Origin: Streptomyces platensis
GTDB taxonomy: Bacteria; Actinomycetota; Actinomycetes; Streptomycetales; Streptomycetaceae
Assembly: GCF_008704855.1 (NCBI RefSeq)
Contig: NZ_CP023691.1
Location: 3,782,001-3,846,000 of the forward strand
DNA: 64,000 nt
Reading direction: 5' to 3'
Shown here: in pieces, positions 31,896 through 39,927 of the stretch
How the letters are laid out: every line of letters begins with the position of its first letter
Position numbering within the stretch: position 1 is the stretch's first letter
The notes under the pieces: generated by a model
Seen by the model: the letters and a program-made list of their open reading frames with translations, nothing else
Database searches by the model: none
What the model was told of the DNA's origin: nothing
Translations under genes and position numbers: made by a program

Positions 31896-32020
31896 CGGCA
31901 TCCAGGTCTGGCATCAACGGCGAACTCGTCGACGCAGTGCCGGCCGGACGGCGGCCGGACAAGTGGACCTGAAGTCCCGTCAACCCTCCTTGCCCAGCCG
32001 ACCGGCTGATGGCGCGGTGT

Positions 32021-33436
32021 TCACAGCGCCGGGTGCCGTTCGCGGACCGGGCTGGCGGACTCCAGCAGGGTGCCGAGGCGGAGCAGCGCGTCCTCGGCGT
32101 ACCACTTCGTCACCAGCTGTACGCCGATCGGGAGTCCCTCGGGGGTTGCACCGAAGGGGACGGAGAGTGCCGGCAGGCCGGTCAGGTTGAAAGGAACGGT
32201 GGCGCGCATGACGTTCCAGGCGGGCACCGTCTCCGCGTCGACGACGTACTCGGTCTGGCCGTGCGGGGGTGCGGGCATGGTCACGACCGGGCACAGCAGT
32301 GCGTCGTAGCGTTCGAAGTACGCCGAGAACGCCGACTTGAGTGCTTCGACGGTGCGCTGCGCCGTCACGTACTCGCCGAGCGGGACGTCCGGCAGCGACA
32401 GCGTGTGCCTGAGCACCGCATGCAGCTCGTCCTCCCGGCCCGCCGTGTGCTCCTTGAAGTACGGCAGGATCTCCGGCAGGAAGAGAGTGGCGCTCAGTTG
32501 CATGCAGTCGCAGGCTTCCAGCTCCGGCACGCGCACTTCCTCCACGTCGCAGCCGGCGCCGGCGAGCGCTTCCGCGGCGGCGGTCACGGTCGCCGCCACC
32601 GCGGGGTCCACGGGGCCGAAGCCGGGCTGCACCAGCCATCCGACCCGCAGGCCCTCCCGCGCGGCCGGAGCCTCTGCGGGCCGGGCGGCGACCGGGACGT
32701 CCACGGCGTAGCCGTCCAGGCCATCGGGGCCGGCGAGTACCCCATAGGCCACCTCGATGTCCCGGACGCTGCGGGCCATCGGGCCCACGTGCCAGTAGCG
32801 GCGCAGGATGTCCGGCCAGTGGCCGGTGAAGGGGATCCGGCCGTGGGTCGCCTTGAGCGCGACGATGCCGGTGTAGTGGGCCGGTCCGCGCATCGAGATC
32901 GCGACGTCGCTGCCGAGGCCGATCGGCGACAGCCCGGCTGCGATGGCCGCCGACTCCCCGCCGCTCGACCCACCAGGGGTGCGGTCCGGGTCCCAGGGGT
33001 TGAGGGAGCGGCCGGAGACGAGGTTGTCGCTCTCCGTCCAGTAGGAGAACTCCGGCAGGTTGGTCTTCCCGATCGGGATCGCGCCTGCCGCCCGGAAGCG
33101 GGCCACCGTAGTTGCGTCCCGGTCCGGGACGTGTTCGGCAAACAGGTGCGAGCCACGCATGGTGCGGACGCCGGCCGAATCGAGTGAGTCCTTGATGGTG
33201 AACGGGACGCCGTGCAGCGGTCCCAGCGGCCTGTCGTGCAAGACCGCCTCCTGTGCGGCCTTCGCAGCGTCGAGGGCCTGTTCGGCGGTCACCGTCACGA
33301 CGGCGTTGAGCTTCGGATTGACCTCCTCGATCCGGTCGAGGTGCGCCTGGACGACCTCCAGCGGAGACAGCTCCCGCGTCCGGATCCGAGCGGCCAGATC
33401 GGTGGCATCCAGGAAGCAGATATCGGTCGATGTCAT
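32021..33436 (-). CDS. Amidase signature-family hydrolase
   Basis: 471 residues, a typical length. The catalytic lysine is in HGVPFTIKDSLD, and the signature TPGGSSGGESAAIAAGLSPI plus GSDVAISMRGPAHYTG holds the two serines of the Ser-cisSer-Lys triad (the usual GGS before the nucleophile is AIS here). It hydrolyses amide bonds of unknown small molecules in the cytoplasm. ATG at 33436. It is the first chromosomal gene right of the AICE. Confidence 0.9.
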   Translation of the reverse strand: MTSTDICFLDATDLAARIRTRELSPLEVVQAHLDRIEEVNPKLNAVVTVTAEQALDAAKAAQEAVLHDRPLGPLHGVPFTIKDSLDSAGVRTMRGSHLFAEHVPDRDATTVARFRAAGAIPIGKTNLPEFSYWTESDNLVSGRSLNPWDPDRTPGGSSGGESAAIAAGLSPIGLGSDVAISMRGPAHYTGIVALKATHGRIPFTGHWPDILRRYWHVGPMARSVRDIEVAYGVLAGPDGLDGYAVDVPVAARPAEAPAAREGLRVGWLVQPGFGPVDPAVAATVTAAAEALAGAGCDVEEVRVPELEACDCMQLSATLFLPEILPYFKEHTAGREDELHAVLRHTLSLPDVPLGEYVTAQRTVEALKSAFSAYFERYDALLCPVVTMPAPPHGQTEYVVDAETVPAWNVMRATVPFNLTGLPALSVPFGATPEGLPIGVQLVTKWYAEDALLRLGTLLESASPVRERHPAL

Positions 33437-33561
33437 CGGCGATCACCACACCAAACCATGAACAACGGGACTCCCTCGCCTTGCTTCGAACGCGCGTGCG
33501 ACAAGGCTACCTGGGGGTGGGCGATGGGATCGGCAGATGCCCGCCGGAGGGGACGGGGAGG

Positions 33562-33645
33562 TTATGAAGCCGGTGGGGTGAGGCCTGTTTGCCAGGCCCA
33601 TGCGGCGATTTCGATGCGGTTGCGGAGTTTCAGCTGGCCTGGGCG
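33562..33645 (-). pseudogene. LuxR/NarL C-terminal fragment
   Basis: The minus strand ends with GQLKLRNRIEIAAWAWQTGL and a TAA stop, the recognition-helix end of a NarL-type response regulator. Nothing matches upstream of about 33645, so it is a leftover 3' end. The remaining intergenic DNA (33437-33760) holds the RecQ promoter side and a TTATCCACA at 33712. Confidence 0.55.
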
Positions 33646-33760
33646 TCGCTGGGTGCTGCCGCCGTCACCCCGCGGGGCCGCGGGCCGGCTGGCCATGCCG
33701 GACGGTGTGAGTTATCCACAGGGTCGACGAGGACCCCCGCGGAGCTCGTAGGCTTTCGGA

Positions 33761-35782
33761 ATGGCTCTGGCGGACGTGGAAGTGGTCGTGGACATGGATG
33801 TGGAAGGCGCTTCGGACGCAAGCGAGGCGGTGCAGGTGCTGCGCCGGGTGTTCGGGTATGACGCGTTCCGCGGCAGCCAGCAGGAGATCATCGAGCACGT
33901 CATAGGGGGCGGGGACGCGGTCGTCCTGATGCCGACCGGTGGCGGCAAGTCGCTGTGTTATCAGATTCCCTCGCTGGTCAGAAGCGGTGTGGGGGTGGTG
34001 ATCTCGCCCCTGATCGCGTTGATGCAGGACCAGGTCGACGCCTTGCGGGCGCTCGGTGTGCGGGCCGGGTTCCTGAATTCGACGCAGGACCTGGAGGAGC
34101 GCCGGCTCGTCGAGGCCGAGTTCCTCGCCGGTGAACTGGACCTGCTGTATCTGGCGCCCGAGCGGCTGCGGGTCGAGCAGACGCTGAATCTGCTCGACCG
34201 CGGGAAGATCTCCCTCTTCGCGATCGACGAGGCGCACTGTGTCGCCCAGTGGGGCCACGACTTCCGGCCGGACTATCTGGCGCTGTCGATGCTGCACGAG
34301 CGGTGGCCCGAGGTGCCGCGGATCGCGCTGACCGCCACCGCGACCGAAGCCACGCATACGGAGATCACCTCGCGGCTGCGGATGGCGGACGCCCGGCACT
34401 TCGTGGCGAGCTTCGACCGGCCGAACATTCAGTACCGGATCGCGTCGAAGAGCGAGCCGAAGAAGCAGTTGCTGGAGCTGCTGCGGAACGAGCATGCCGG
34501 AGACGCCGGGATCATCTACTGCCTGTCGCGGGCATCGGTGGAGAAGACCGCGCAGTTCCTGGTGGACAACGGCATCGCGGCGGTGCCGTATCACGCGGGG
34601 CTCGATGCGCGGACGCGTGCCGAGCACCAGGGCCGGTTCCTGCGGGAGGACGGGCTGATCGTGGTCGCCACGATCGCGTTCGGCATGGGCATCGACAAGC
34701 CGGATGTCCGGTTCGTGGCCCATCTGGATCTGCCGAAGTCCGTCGAGGGCTACTACCAGGAGACGGGGCGCGCCGGGCGGGACGGACAGCCGTCGACGGC
34801 CTGGCTGGCGTACGGGCTCCAGGATGTGGTGCAGCAGCGGAAGATGATCGACGGGTCGGAGGGCGACGAGGCGCACCGGCGGCGGCTGTCGGCCCATCTC
34901 GACGCGATGCTGGCGCTGTGCGAGACGGTGCAGTGCCGGCGGGTGCGGCTGCTGGCCTACTTCGGGCAGGAGAGCAGCGCCTGCGGCAACTGCGATACCT
35001 GCCTGGCCCCGCCGCAGACCTGGGACGGCACGGTGCCCGCGCAGAAGCTGCTGTCCACGGTCGTACGGCTCCAGCGTGAGCGCGGGCAGAAGTTCGGCGC
35101 GGGCCAGATCATCGACATCCTGATGGGGAAGAAGACCGCCAAGGTCATCCAGTTCGATCATGACGGGCTGAGCGTCTTCGGCGTGGGCGCCGACGTCCGG
35201 GAGGCCGAATGGCGGGGCGTCGTACGGCAGTTGCTGGCGCAGGGGCTACTCGCCGTCGAGGGTGATTACGGCACGCTGGTGCTCACGGAAGCGAGCGGCG
35301 AGGTGCTGGGCGGCCGGCGCGAAGTGCTGATGCGGCGGGAGCCGGAGAAGGCGGCGCGGGCGGCCCGGACGAAGGCGAAGGGCAAGCGCGCGGTACCGGC
35401 GGACCTGCCGGAGGCGGCGCTGCCGGTCTTCGAGGCGCTGCGCGGCTGGCGAGGCCGCACGGCCAAGGAGCAGGGCGTGCCCGCGTACGTGATCTTCCAC
35501 GATGCGACGCTGCGGGAGATCGCCACGCTCGGGCCGACGACGATGGCCGAACTGGGCACGGTCAGCGGGGTCGGCGAGAACAAGCTCGCGAAGTACGGCC
35601 AGCCGATCCTGGATGTGCTGGCCGGGCGGGAGACTCCGGAGGGCGCGGGCGAGGGCGCGGACGTGCGCGTAGCCGCCGGTGCCGGTGCCGCGAAGGTGGC
35701 TGGGGCGGCCGAGGAGCATCACGCCGCACCGGAGCCCGAGGACGAGGAGCTGCCGGAGCCGCCGGATGACATCGACTGGTGA
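33761..35782 (+). CDS. recQ: ATP-dependent DNA helicase RecQ
   Basis: 673 residues. Walker A PTGGGKS (58-64), DEAH box (156-159, AIDEAHCVAQWGHDFRPDY), the helicase C domain with TGRAGRDG and the RQC zinc cysteines (CRRVRLLAYFGQESSACGNCDTC) are followed by an HRDC domain (about 540-610; VPAYVIFHDATLREIA) and an acidic tail. It unwinds DNA 3'-5' in recombination repair. ATG at 33761. Confidence 0.95.
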   Translation: MALADVEVVVDMDVEGASDASEAVQVLRRVFGYDAFRGSQQEIIEHVIGGGDAVVLMPTGGGKSLCYQIPSLVRSGVGVVISPLIALMQDQVDALRALGVRAGFLNSTQDLEERRLVEAEFLAGELDLLYLAPERLRVEQTLNLLDRGKISLFAIDEAHCVAQWGHDFRPDYLALSMLHERWPEVPRIALTATATEATHTEITSRLRMADARHFVASFDRPNIQYRIASKSEPKKQLLELLRNEHAGDAGIIYCLSRASVEKTAQFLVDNGIAAVPYHAGLDARTRAEHQGRFLREDGLIVVATIAFGMGIDKPDVRFVAHLDLPKSVEGYYQETGRAGRDGQPSTAWLAYGLQDVVQQRKMIDGSEGDEAHRRRLSAHLDAMLALCETVQCRRVRLLAYFGQESSACGNCDTCLAPPQTWDGTVPAQKLLSTVVRLQRERGQKFGAGQIIDILMGKKTAKVIQFDHDGLSVFGVGADVREAEWRGVVRQLLAQGLLAVEGDYGTLVLTEASGEVLGGRREVLMRREPEKAARAARTKAKGKRAVPADLPEAALPVFEALRGWRGRTAKEQGVPAYVIFHDATLREIATLGPTTMAELGTVSGVGENKLAKYGQPILDVLAGRETPEGAGEGADVRVAAGAGAAKVAGAAEEHHAAPEPEDEELPEPPDDIDW

Positions 35783-36175
35783 GCTGGAGGGAGAGTGTCG
35801 TAGCGGTCGGGGGTGAGAGCGGCCGGCGTGCCGGGGTGGGCGGACGGCTGGGCTCGGCCCGGTCAGGGCCGGTGGGCCGCTCGGCCCGGTGAGGACAGGC
35901 GGCTCGGCCCGGTGAGCTGATGAAGGTGGCTGACTGGTGAACGGCGACGGCTGAGCTTGGTGACGGTCGGTCCATGAAGTGCGACCGGAGGGGAAATTCG
36001 GTGGATTTGGACCGGCCTGCGCGGGCGTTCCTTCACACGACCGAGCCCAGAGATCTTGGTGACTGTTACACAACGGATGGGTCTCCGTTAAGGACGCTCC
36101 GTAGCGTGCTGACTCTCATCGCATTCTTTATCGCATCCCTACGGCGGCCCGAGCCGCCCACGACGAGGAGTACCC
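35783..36175. other. 393-bp gap, promoter of the next gene
   Basis: No gene is seen. The left part has degenerate copies of GGCTCGGCCCGGT-like sequence (about 35848-35915). The right part is less GC-rich and ends with a GAGGAG ribosome site. Confidence 0.45.
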
Positions 36176-36460
36176 ATGCGGGCCCAGCGCCGCTCCGTCA
36201 TCCGTACCGCCACCGTCGCGACCGGTGCGCTGGCCGTGCTGCTGCTCCCCATGGGCGCCGCCTTCGCGGCCGAGCCGAGCGCGCACGCGGAGAGCCGGAC
36301 CTCGATCATGCTGCCCGACGACGGGCTGGCCGGACTGGCGGAGAAGGCCGGCCAGCTGCCCAAGGCGGGCCTGATCGGCGGCGCCGGTGCGCTGGGCGTG
36401 GCCGCGACGGCCCTCACCGTCCACCGTCGACGCCACGGAAGCCGCGGCCGGCAGGCCTGA
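36176..36460 (+). CDS. Small exported, membrane-anchored protein
   Basis: 94 residues. A Sec signal peptide (RTATVATGALAVLLLPMGAAFA, cut near AFA-AE), a short extracellular stretch of about 40 residues and a C-terminal hydrophobic segment (LIGGAGALGVAATALTV) followed by the basic stop-transfer tail HRRRHGSRGRQA. This is a typical small surface protein of streptomycetes. GAGGAG lies 5 nt before the ATG. Function unknown. Confidence 0.75.
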   Translation: MRAQRRSVIRTATVATGALAVLLLPMGAAFAAEPSAHAESRTSIMLPDDGLAGLAEKAGQLPKAGLIGGAGALGVAATALTVHRRRHGSRGRQA

Positions 36461-36576
36461 ACCCGTACGCCGGGCCTGAGGCCGAACACGAGGCGCCCCC
36501 ACGGCTCCCACGGACGAGCCCGGCCGGCAATCAGCCCGGCCCCCACCGCGAGCCCGGCTTCAGCGCCCTCGCGCCC

Positions 36577-37413
36577 CTATTCCTCCTCCCCCACCAGCCG
36601 CTGCACCTCCGCGTAGCCCAGGACCTCGCCGGCCGTCCCGGCCGCTTCCGTTGGCTGCCGGCCCGTGCGGATGGCGTCCGCCGCCGTGAGAGTGGCCTGG
36701 AGGGCGGTCCGGAAGAGCAGGGACCCGGTGCTGATGCGGCGTACGCCGAGCTCCGCCAGACGGCTGACGGTGTGCCGGCCGGGAGCGAAGAGGATGTTCA
36801 GCGGGGCGGGGATCCCGGCGACCAGGGTCGAGATGTCCTCGTCGGCGACGACGCCCGGTACGAAGACGCCATCCGCGCCCGCGGCCAGATACGTCTCGGC
36901 GCGCGAGAGCGTGACCGAGAGGGGCGGCGGGCTGTCCGCCAGCCAGTGGGTGTCGATCCGGGCGTTGAGGAACAGGCCCGGTGCCCGTTCCTTCACCGCG
37001 CTGATCAATTCGGCCTGCTGCACCGGATCCTTCAGCCCCTCGCCGCCGGGCAGCCCGTCCTCCAGGTTCAGCCCGGCCGCCCCTGCCTCCGCCAACTCGG
37101 CGGCCAGGTCCCCCACTTGGCCGGCGTCGCCGCCGAATCCACCCTCCACGTCGACCGTGTACGGGCAGGCCAGGCGACCGTTGAGCCGCAGCGCGAGCGC
37201 GACCGTGGCGTCCCGGACCTCGGCGAGCCCGCGCCCGTCCTGATAGCCGTGGGCCGCGGCGACGCCCAGGCTCGTGGTGCCGACTGCCGCGTACCCGGCC
37301 CCGGCGAGTGCGACCGCCGAGATGACGTCCCAGGCGTTGGGCAGCAGCAGCGGCTGATCGGCGTGGTGCAGCGCGTGGAAGTGAAAGGTGGCGTACTCCG
37401 GGGAGGTGCTCAT
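36577..37413 (-). CDS. PEP mutase/isocitrate lyase-superfamily protein
   Basis: 278 residues. LLLPNAWDVISAVALAGAGY, VDVEGGFGG (metal site), AAGLNLEDG and ARIDTHW are the hallmark blocks of the PEP mutase/ICL TIM-barrel superfamily (PrpB-like, oxaloacetate hydrolases). It binds Mg and splits or rearranges a 2-oxo or 2-hydroxy acid. The usual KKCGH loop of true isocitrate and methylisocitrate lyases is not seen, so the reaction is open. ATG at 37413; the longer open frame upstream is incidental. Confidence 0.85.
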   Translation of the reverse strand: MSTSPEYATFHFHALHHADQPLLLPNAWDVISAVALAGAGYAAVGTTSLGVAAAHGYQDGRGLAEVRDATVALALRLNGRLACPYTVDVEGGFGGDAGQVGDLAAELAEAGAAGLNLEDGLPGGEGLKDPVQQAELISAVKERAPGLFLNARIDTHWLADSPPPLSVTLSRAETYLAAGADGVFVPGVVADEDISTLVAGIPAPLNILFAPGRHTVSRLAELGVRRISTGSLLFRTALQATLTAADAIRTGRQPTEAAGTAGEVLGYAEVQRLVGEEE

Positions 37414-37746
37414 ATGGGCACCGTAGGCCGGAGTCCCTTCGGTAGGGGGCGAAGACTCGCGGCGGACGTTGGAGTCATGACCACTCCGGCGTACAGCCAC
37501 CGTGCGCCACCGCCCCTCCGCCCCCGGCACCGCGGCACACCGCCCGGCCCGTGGCCTCGGCTCCTCCATCGCCGCCCGGCCCGCGCCCTCGGCTCCCTCA
37601 CCCCCGCCCGGCGCGGCCCGCGCCCTCGGCTCTCCCACCGCCGCCCGACCCCGTGCCCCTCCCATCGGCTCCCCCACCGCGCCCGGCGGCTCCCGCGTCC
37701 CGTAATCACCGCGCGCCCGCCCACCCCGGCGCCATACCGTACGAGC

Positions 37747-38154
37747 ATGATCCAGACGTCCCGCCGGAGCGAGACCGCGCCCGCCACCCTCACCCTCTGG
37801 CGTCCCACCGGCCCCGAGGAGCTCGCCCTGGTCGAGGCCTCCGGCTGGCGTGCCTGGCCGCCGCGCCTGCCCGACCAGCCGATCTTCTACCCCGTGCTCA
37901 ACGAGGACTACGCGATACGGATCGCCCGTGACTGGAATGTGCCGGCCTCCGGCGTCGGCCATGTCACCCGCTTCGAGATCGAGGCAGACTTCGCCGCGCG
38001 CTATCCGGTACGGCAGGCGGGCGGCGAGACGATCCTCGAACTGTGGGTCCCCGCCGAGGAGCTGGCGGAGTTCAACCGGCACATCGTCGGGCGCATCGAG
38101 CTGGTCCGCAGCTTCCGGCCGGCGCAGGGGGAGTCATCGGAGAACGGGGAATGA
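37747..38154 (+). CDS. Conserved protein annotated ADP-ribosylation/crystallin J1-like
   Basis: 135 residues. LTLWRPTGPEELALVEASGW, RLPDQPIFYPVLNEDYAIRIARDW, RFEIEADFAARYPV and LELWVPAEELAEFNRHIVG match a small conserved family that carries this name in annotations, though it lacks the fold of the real ADP-ribosylglycohydrolases. Function unproven. ATG at 37747. The following 90 bp contain a diverged 35-bp direct repeat around GGGGAATGACC (38147 and 38205). Confidence 0.75.
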   Translation: MIQTSRRSETAPATLTLWRPTGPEELALVEASGWRAWPPRLPDQPIFYPVLNEDYAIRIARDWNVPASGVGHVTRFEIEADFAARYPVRQAGGETILELWVPAEELAEFNRHIVGRIELVRSFRPAQGESSENGE

Positions 38155-38246
38155 CCAGGCAGGGAGCGGCCGGCAGGGAGTGACCGAGCGGCCAAGCCGG
38201 GCGGGGAATGACCGGACGGGGAGCGGCCGGCAGGGAAGCCCCCGGC

Positions 38247-39740
38247 CTACCGCCCCCCACTCCCACCACACGCCCCCGCCCGCCCATACACCGTGACCCT
38301 GGCCCCCCGGACCTCCCTGCTGCCGCAGATCTCGAAGGCGGCACGCAACGTGGACCGCTTGGCGATTTCCTGGTCGCTGTCGTCGGCCGGCTGGTCGTCC
38401 GGGTCTCCGGCGACGACGATCCGGCGGGCGGTCAGCATCCGGTCGCGGATCGCGTCGCCGGAGCGCTCGGTGCCGTAGAGGGTGTGCGAGGCCAACGGGC
38501 TCTTGGCCAGCGCGAGATCGTGCAGCCCGCGGAACTCGTGCGGCAGGGTCGCGCGCCAGATCCGCCGCCGGGACGGCATGAACAGCAGCCCGTCGCCGGG
38601 CTCGGCCATCGCGCGTACGGCATGCGCGACCGCGGTGACATCGTCGACCCGGCTGTCCGGGCTGCGCAGATGGACGTTGACCGGCAGCAGCGCCGCCGGC
38701 AGCAGCGCCACCGCCGTCGCCCGCCGCAGCCGCCGGCCACGGGTCTGGCCCCGTTCGCCGGCCGGCCGCAGCAGCCGCGCCAGGGCGGCGCCCGCGAGCA
38801 GCGCGAACCCGACGACGTAGTAGAGGACATAGCGGTCCACATACGCCGGCTCGACATGGGAGAGCAGCAGCAGGAGGAGGGTGGGCAGAAGCAGCAGCGG
38901 GATGCCGAGGGTCCGCAGCCCGATGGGGCCGCGCGAGCGGATCCGGACGCGAGCGCAGGCGATGCCGAGGGCGGCGAGCACGGCGAACGTCAGCAGCTGG
39001 AGGGGGTCCGGCCACATGAGCCAGCTGATCTGGGCCGACTGCCGGGTGCTGAACACCGCGAGCGGCGCCAGACCGGCGAGGACGGTGGCCGAGGCGAGCA
39101 GCCAGGCGCGCCGTACGCGGCGGGGCAGCCGCGCCAGGACCACCGCGGCGCCGTGCGCGGGCAGCGCCAGACACGCGAACTCGTGCAGCAGGCAGGCGGC
39201 CAGCATCAGCGCCGTATAGCCGGCCCACAGTCCTTTGCGCGGCCGGGACGCGGCCGACACCAGCACATACGTGGCCCAGACGACCAGCGCGCAGACCGTC
39301 GCGTACGAGCGGCCCTCCTGCGCGTACTGCTGGACGACCGGGATCAGCGCGAAGGTGAGGCCCGCCAGCAGCCCCGCCCGGCGGCCGACCAGACGCTGCC
39401 CCAGCAGCGCGACCCCGGCGGCAGCGACCGTCATCGCCACTACGGACGGCAGCCGCAGACCGACCGCATCGCCGAACGCACCGCGGAGCGTGGCGTCGTA
39501 TCCGGCGAACCAGAGGTGCATCAGCAGGTAGTACAGGCCGTGCACGACATCGACGTGCTGAAGCGTGTGCCACAGATCGGCCAGGCCGCGGTGCGCCATG
39601 TCGTAGGTGACCGCCTCGTCCCGCCATATGGCGTCCTGGCGGCGGATCCCCCACGTCCCCAGGAACAGCATCAGCCCCGCGGGCATCAGCACCACCGCGC
39701 ACTGCGCCACCCGGGAACCGCGGGCGGGCACGGCGGACAC
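38247..39740 (-). CDS. Polytopic membrane glycosyltransferase, GT39/ArnT-like
   Basis: 497 residues, about 10-12 membrane segments. The first outer loop holds WRDEAVTYDMAHR, where the acidic DE pair is the catalytic site of GT-C enzymes (ArnT, PMT), and VVHGLYYLLMHLWF follows. The C-terminal 130 residues are soluble. Likely moves a sugar from a polyprenyl phosphate to an extracellular acceptor. The annotated GTG at 39740 lacks a clear ribosome site and the true start may lie a few codons downstream. Confidence 0.78.
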   Translation of the reverse strand: MSAVPARGSRVAQCAVVLMPAGLMLFLGTWGIRRQDAIWRDEAVTYDMAHRGLADLWHTLQHVDVVHGLYYLLMHLWFAGYDATLRGAFGDAVGLRLPSVVAMTVAAAGVALLGQRLVGRRAGLLAGLTFALIPVVQQYAQEGRSYATVCALVVWATYVLVSAASRPRKGLWAGYTALMLAACLLHEFACLALPAHGAAVVLARLPRRVRRAWLLASATVLAGLAPLAVFSTRQSAQISWLMWPDPLQLLTFAVLAALGIACARVRIRSRGPIGLRTLGIPLLLLPTLLLLLLSHVEPAYVDRYVLYYVVGFALLAGAALARLLRPAGERGQTRGRRLRRATAVALLPAALLPVNVHLRSPDSRVDDVTAVAHAVRAMAEPGDGLLFMPSRRRIWRATLPHEFRGLHDLALAKSPLASHTLYGTERSGDAIRDRMLTARRIVVAGDPDDQPADDSDQEIAKRSTLRAAFEICGSREVRGARVTVYGRAGACGGSGGR

Positions 39741-39886
39741 GTACGTCTTCTGCGCTTGCGCTACGTCGATGACGGGCTCCGGTCACGCGCGGGACGGAGG
39801 AACATGCCTACTGCGCGGCCGACGGAAGGCCCCGGACTCCGGTGCCGAGAGCCTCTGAGGCCACCGGGGCCTTTGATGACCAACGG

Positions 39887-39922
39887 CCGGGGGGCTCCGG
39901 GCCGACCGCCGGAGCCCCCCGG
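39887..39922 (-). terminator. Terminator of the carboxypeptidase gene
   Basis: A perfect 12-bp stem CCGGGGGGCTCC (39887-39898 with 39911-39922), 6 bp past the stop codon. Confidence 0.8.
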
Positions 39923-39927
39923 TCCGC

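Noticed and set aside
33712..33720. TTATCCACA as a DnaA-box origin signal (also 55366 and 59774)
   Set aside because: Single isolated boxes far apart, no cluster and no dnaA/dnaN context; such boxes occur by chance or as local DnaA sites.
36461..38154. Single large fusion protein in the plus frame from 35974
   Set aside because: The frame joins unrelated non-coding and antisense DNA; only the last 135 codons from the ATG at 37747 have coding character.
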